The notes beneath the pieces were generated by a model, which saw only the letters and a program-made list of their open reading frames with translations, was not told where the DNA came from and did not search any database. Positions 34,244 to 35,524 of a stretch of 35,524 nucleotides of DNA are shown piece after piece (the stretch's first letter is position 1; every line of letters begins with the position of its first letter). The stretch is from contig DURE01000016.1 in NCBI GenBank assembly GCA_012837425.1, positions 1 through 35,524 of the forward strand. The letters run 5' to 3'. The stretch is from Clostridiales bacterium (GTDB lineage: Bacteria > Bacillota > Clostridia > Oscillospirales > CAG-272). The position numbers were made by a program, and so were the translations under genes.

Positions 34244-35035
34244 ATGAAAAAACTTACTTCTCTTTTGCTCGCGCTGCTCCTGATTGCCTCGCTCCCCCTT
34301 TTCGTATCCTGCAAAAAATCGGCATATCAGACCTTTACTGATGCGTATGAAAAGTACAGCGCCCTCGACTCGATTGATGCTAAAATGGATATCAAGATGA
34401 AAATGGAAATGACCGGCGCCACTTTTGAGATGCCCATGAGCTATAACATTAAGGCGTCGGGAATCAAGACTCAAAACCCCGTGTTCAACGCCGATACGAC
34501 CGTTTCGATGCTCGGTATGGAGATGAACCTTGATGTTTATAGCGACGGCGAATATTACTACGTATCGATGATGAACCAAAAGGTCAAGATAAACGCCGAC
34601 AACCAAGAGAGTGTCTCAGAGTACAACGTTATTGAGGATATGGACACTCTGATAATTGAGCTTCCCGAGGAGCTCTTTGAAAATCAGGTCTTTGTTGTCA
34701 ATCCCGACGGGACAAAATCACTTGAGCTGGCGGTATCCGGCGAAAAATTCAACGAGTTGTACTCGGATTTTGCAAAAGAGCTTGCCGACTCGGCAGCAGA
34801 GGGCTTAGAATACGGTGATTTGAGCTTTGAGGACATCAAAATCAAGCTTACGGTCAATAAGGACGGATATCTCTCCGAGTATGACCTTAGCTTTGTGATG
34901 AATATGTCAATGAGTATGATGGGCACCGAGGTTTTGGCGAAGATTACGACCGACTGCCCCATTGTTATAAACAACCCCGGCAAGGAAGTGATAGTCACCC
35001 CGCCAGAAGACCTTGACAGCTATGTCGAGTATTGA
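34244..35035 (+). CDS. small secreted lipoprotein, LolA/LppX-like fold suspected
   Basis: The 263-residue protein has a lipoprotein signal peptide MKKLTSLLLALLLIASLPLF with lipobox FVSC (Cys23). The mature part alternates beta strands: KMDIKMKMEMTGATFEMPMS, ADTTVSMLGMEMNLDVYSDG, YYYVSMMNQKVKI, DLSFVMNMSMSM. It resembles the curved-sheet lipoproteins of the LolA/LppX/DUF6612 kind found in Clostridia. Such proteins bind lipids or other hydrophobic ligands; a specific role here is not known. The strands are rich in methionine. GGAG lies 7-8 bases before the ATG at 34244; the upstream extension would overlap the promoter leader. The gene has its own promoter and terminator. Confidence 0.8.
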   Translation: MKKLTSLLLALLLIASLPLFVSCKKSAYQTFTDAYEKYSALDSIDAKMDIKMKMEMTGATFEMPMSYNIKASGIKTQNPVFNADTTVSMLGMEMNLDVYSDGEYYYVSMMNQKVKINADNQESVSEYNVIEDMDTLIIELPEELFENQVFVVNPDGTKSLELAVSGEKFNELYSDFAKELADSAAEGLEYGDLSFEDIKIKLTVNKDGYLSEYDLSFVMNMSMSMMGTEVLAKITTDCPIVINNPGKEVIVTPPEDLDSYVEY

Positions 35036-35056
35036 CATCGAATTCTGATTCATAAC

Positions 35057-35083
35057 AAAAACCCCGGGCAGCCCGGGTTTTTT
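35057..35083 (+). terminator. terminator of the small lipoprotein gene
   Basis: CCCGGG, loop CAG, CCCGGG followed by six T and preceded by an A run. It begins 21 bp past the stop. Confidence 0.9.
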
Positions 35084-35135
35084 GTTTGGGGTTCCGGAGG
35101 ATATTCCTCGCAATTGGCCTATCACAATATTCTCT

Positions 35136-35167
35136 GTTCATTTCTTTGTGCGCACAAAGAAATGAAC
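35136..35167. repeat. perfect 32-bp palindrome
   Basis: GTTCATTTCTTTGTGC followed directly by its exact reverse complement. The right side continues CAAAGAAAGG, while the left side does not match beyond the palindrome. There is no T run suited to termination. Short frames across it (for instance FISLCAQRNE on either strand) follow automatically from the symmetry and are not evidence of coding. It looks like the core of an extragenic palindromic repeat. Confidence 0.75.
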
Positions 35168-35182
35168 CAAAGAAAGGCGTAG

Positions 35183-35499
35183 AGGGGGAACCTATGGTTT
35201 CCGCCCTGAGAACCCCACACCTCTGCCGCCACGCGCACAGCGCGGCGGATTATGAAGGACTCGCCGACAAGACACCGGCAAACCGGCTCAGAGGTCTGAG
35301 TTATTCGCCGGTTTGCCCACACTGGGTGGTGTCGAATGGGGTAACCTGTAGACCGCCTACGCGGGGGTTGTTGTATTCGCAGGACGAAGTGCACTTATAC
35401 CCTTGAGGTGCGCTCGGCCCCTCTGCGCCGCTTTCCCAAGGCAGTCAGTAGACTACGGGCAGAATAGCGCGGGATGTGGGGCAGCGCCCCGCACGTCCC
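35183..35499. other. cluster of stem-loops at the right contig end, noncoding
   Basis: At least four further hairpins follow the palindrome. They are GGGGGAACC-TAT-GGTTTCCGCCC (35183-35207, one bulge), a GC-rich CCGC/GCGG with inner CGCG pair (about 35226-35248), an 11-bp perfect stem GGCAAACCGGC/GCCGGTTTGCC (35277-35317) enclosing CTCAG/CTGAG, and GGGATGTGGGGC/GCCCCGCACGTCCC (35471-35499). No frame here has family resemblance or a convincing ribosome site. It may be a repeated extragenic element or part of a structured RNA that continues beyond the window. Confidence 0.45.
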
Positions 35500-35524
35500 A
35501 TTTTCAATACAGCCGGTAAGCTAA

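Noticed and set aside
35086-35406. Overlapping open frames of about 90-105 codons on both strands at the right end
   Set aside because: They arise from the palindrome and hairpins, share the same peptide on both strands by symmetry, and have no ribosome site or family.

Overview
The window looks like a contig from an uncultured, anaerobic Gram-positive bacterium of class Clostridia (Christensenellales- or Oscillospirales-like; the order is a guess). The pointers are near-consensus sigma-A promoters (TTGACA-17-TATAAT), AAAGGAG-type ribosome binding sites, a bacterial V-type ATPase in Clostridia gene order, a DUF6062 protein, the rpmH-rnpA-yidD-yidC-jag block, and moderately GC-rich coding DNA with AT-rich spacers. 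Both contig ends lie in probably repeated DNA: an IS256-type transposase start on the left and a palindrome/hairpin array on the right. That fits assembly breaks at multicopy sequence.

Layout. (1) 1-215: start of an IS256-family transposase with a possible element end. (2) 304-5605: a divergent carbohydrate cluster. A beta-helix/PHP fusion and a xylose-isomerase-like TIM barrel run leftward; two Gfo/Idh/MocA oxidoreductases run rightward. Both arms start from recognisable promoters in a 282-bp spacer. (3) 5606-6271: terminators, a C-terminal scrap of a DUF1998/MZB helicase-type protein, and tRNA-Leu(UAG). (4) 6272-11607, minus: one operon from a perfect promoter, PDZ/radical-SAM DUF512 protein, der, inositol-monophosphatase-family protein, obg, ppa. 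(5) 11693-12607, minus: an OGG1-type glycosylase, divergent from (6) 12780-15606, plus: a DUF6062 protein, a VanY-type carboxypeptidase and a left-handed beta-helix acyltransferase-like protein. (7) 15918-24837, minus: a complete nine-gene V-type ATPase operon (H-I-K-E-C-F-A-B-D) whose K subunit carries the Na+-site residues known from Enterococcus hirae. (8) 25099-28896, minus: an unrecognised small protein and a 1065-residue lipoprotein with a coiled-coil start. (9) 29151-34124, plus: a structured intergenic block, then rpmH, rnpA, yidD, yidC, jag and holA. (10) 34244-35035: a small lipoprotein. (11) 35136-35499: a 32-bp perfect palindrome followed by several further stem-loops.

How the genes work together. 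Most of the window is housekeeping: ribosome assembly GTPases, tRNA and RNase P, membrane protein insertion, ion pumping, cell-wall trimming and oxidised-base repair. The accessory interest lies in the sugar cluster, which has the enzyme types used in oxidation-dependent sugar and glycoside catabolism plus an unusual beta-helix/PHP fusion; in the DUF1998 relic beside a tRNA gene; in the giant lipoprotein and structured spacer next to rpmH, where dnaA is often found; and in the right-end hairpin array. No CRISPR array, rRNA gene, prophage or intact defence system is visible.
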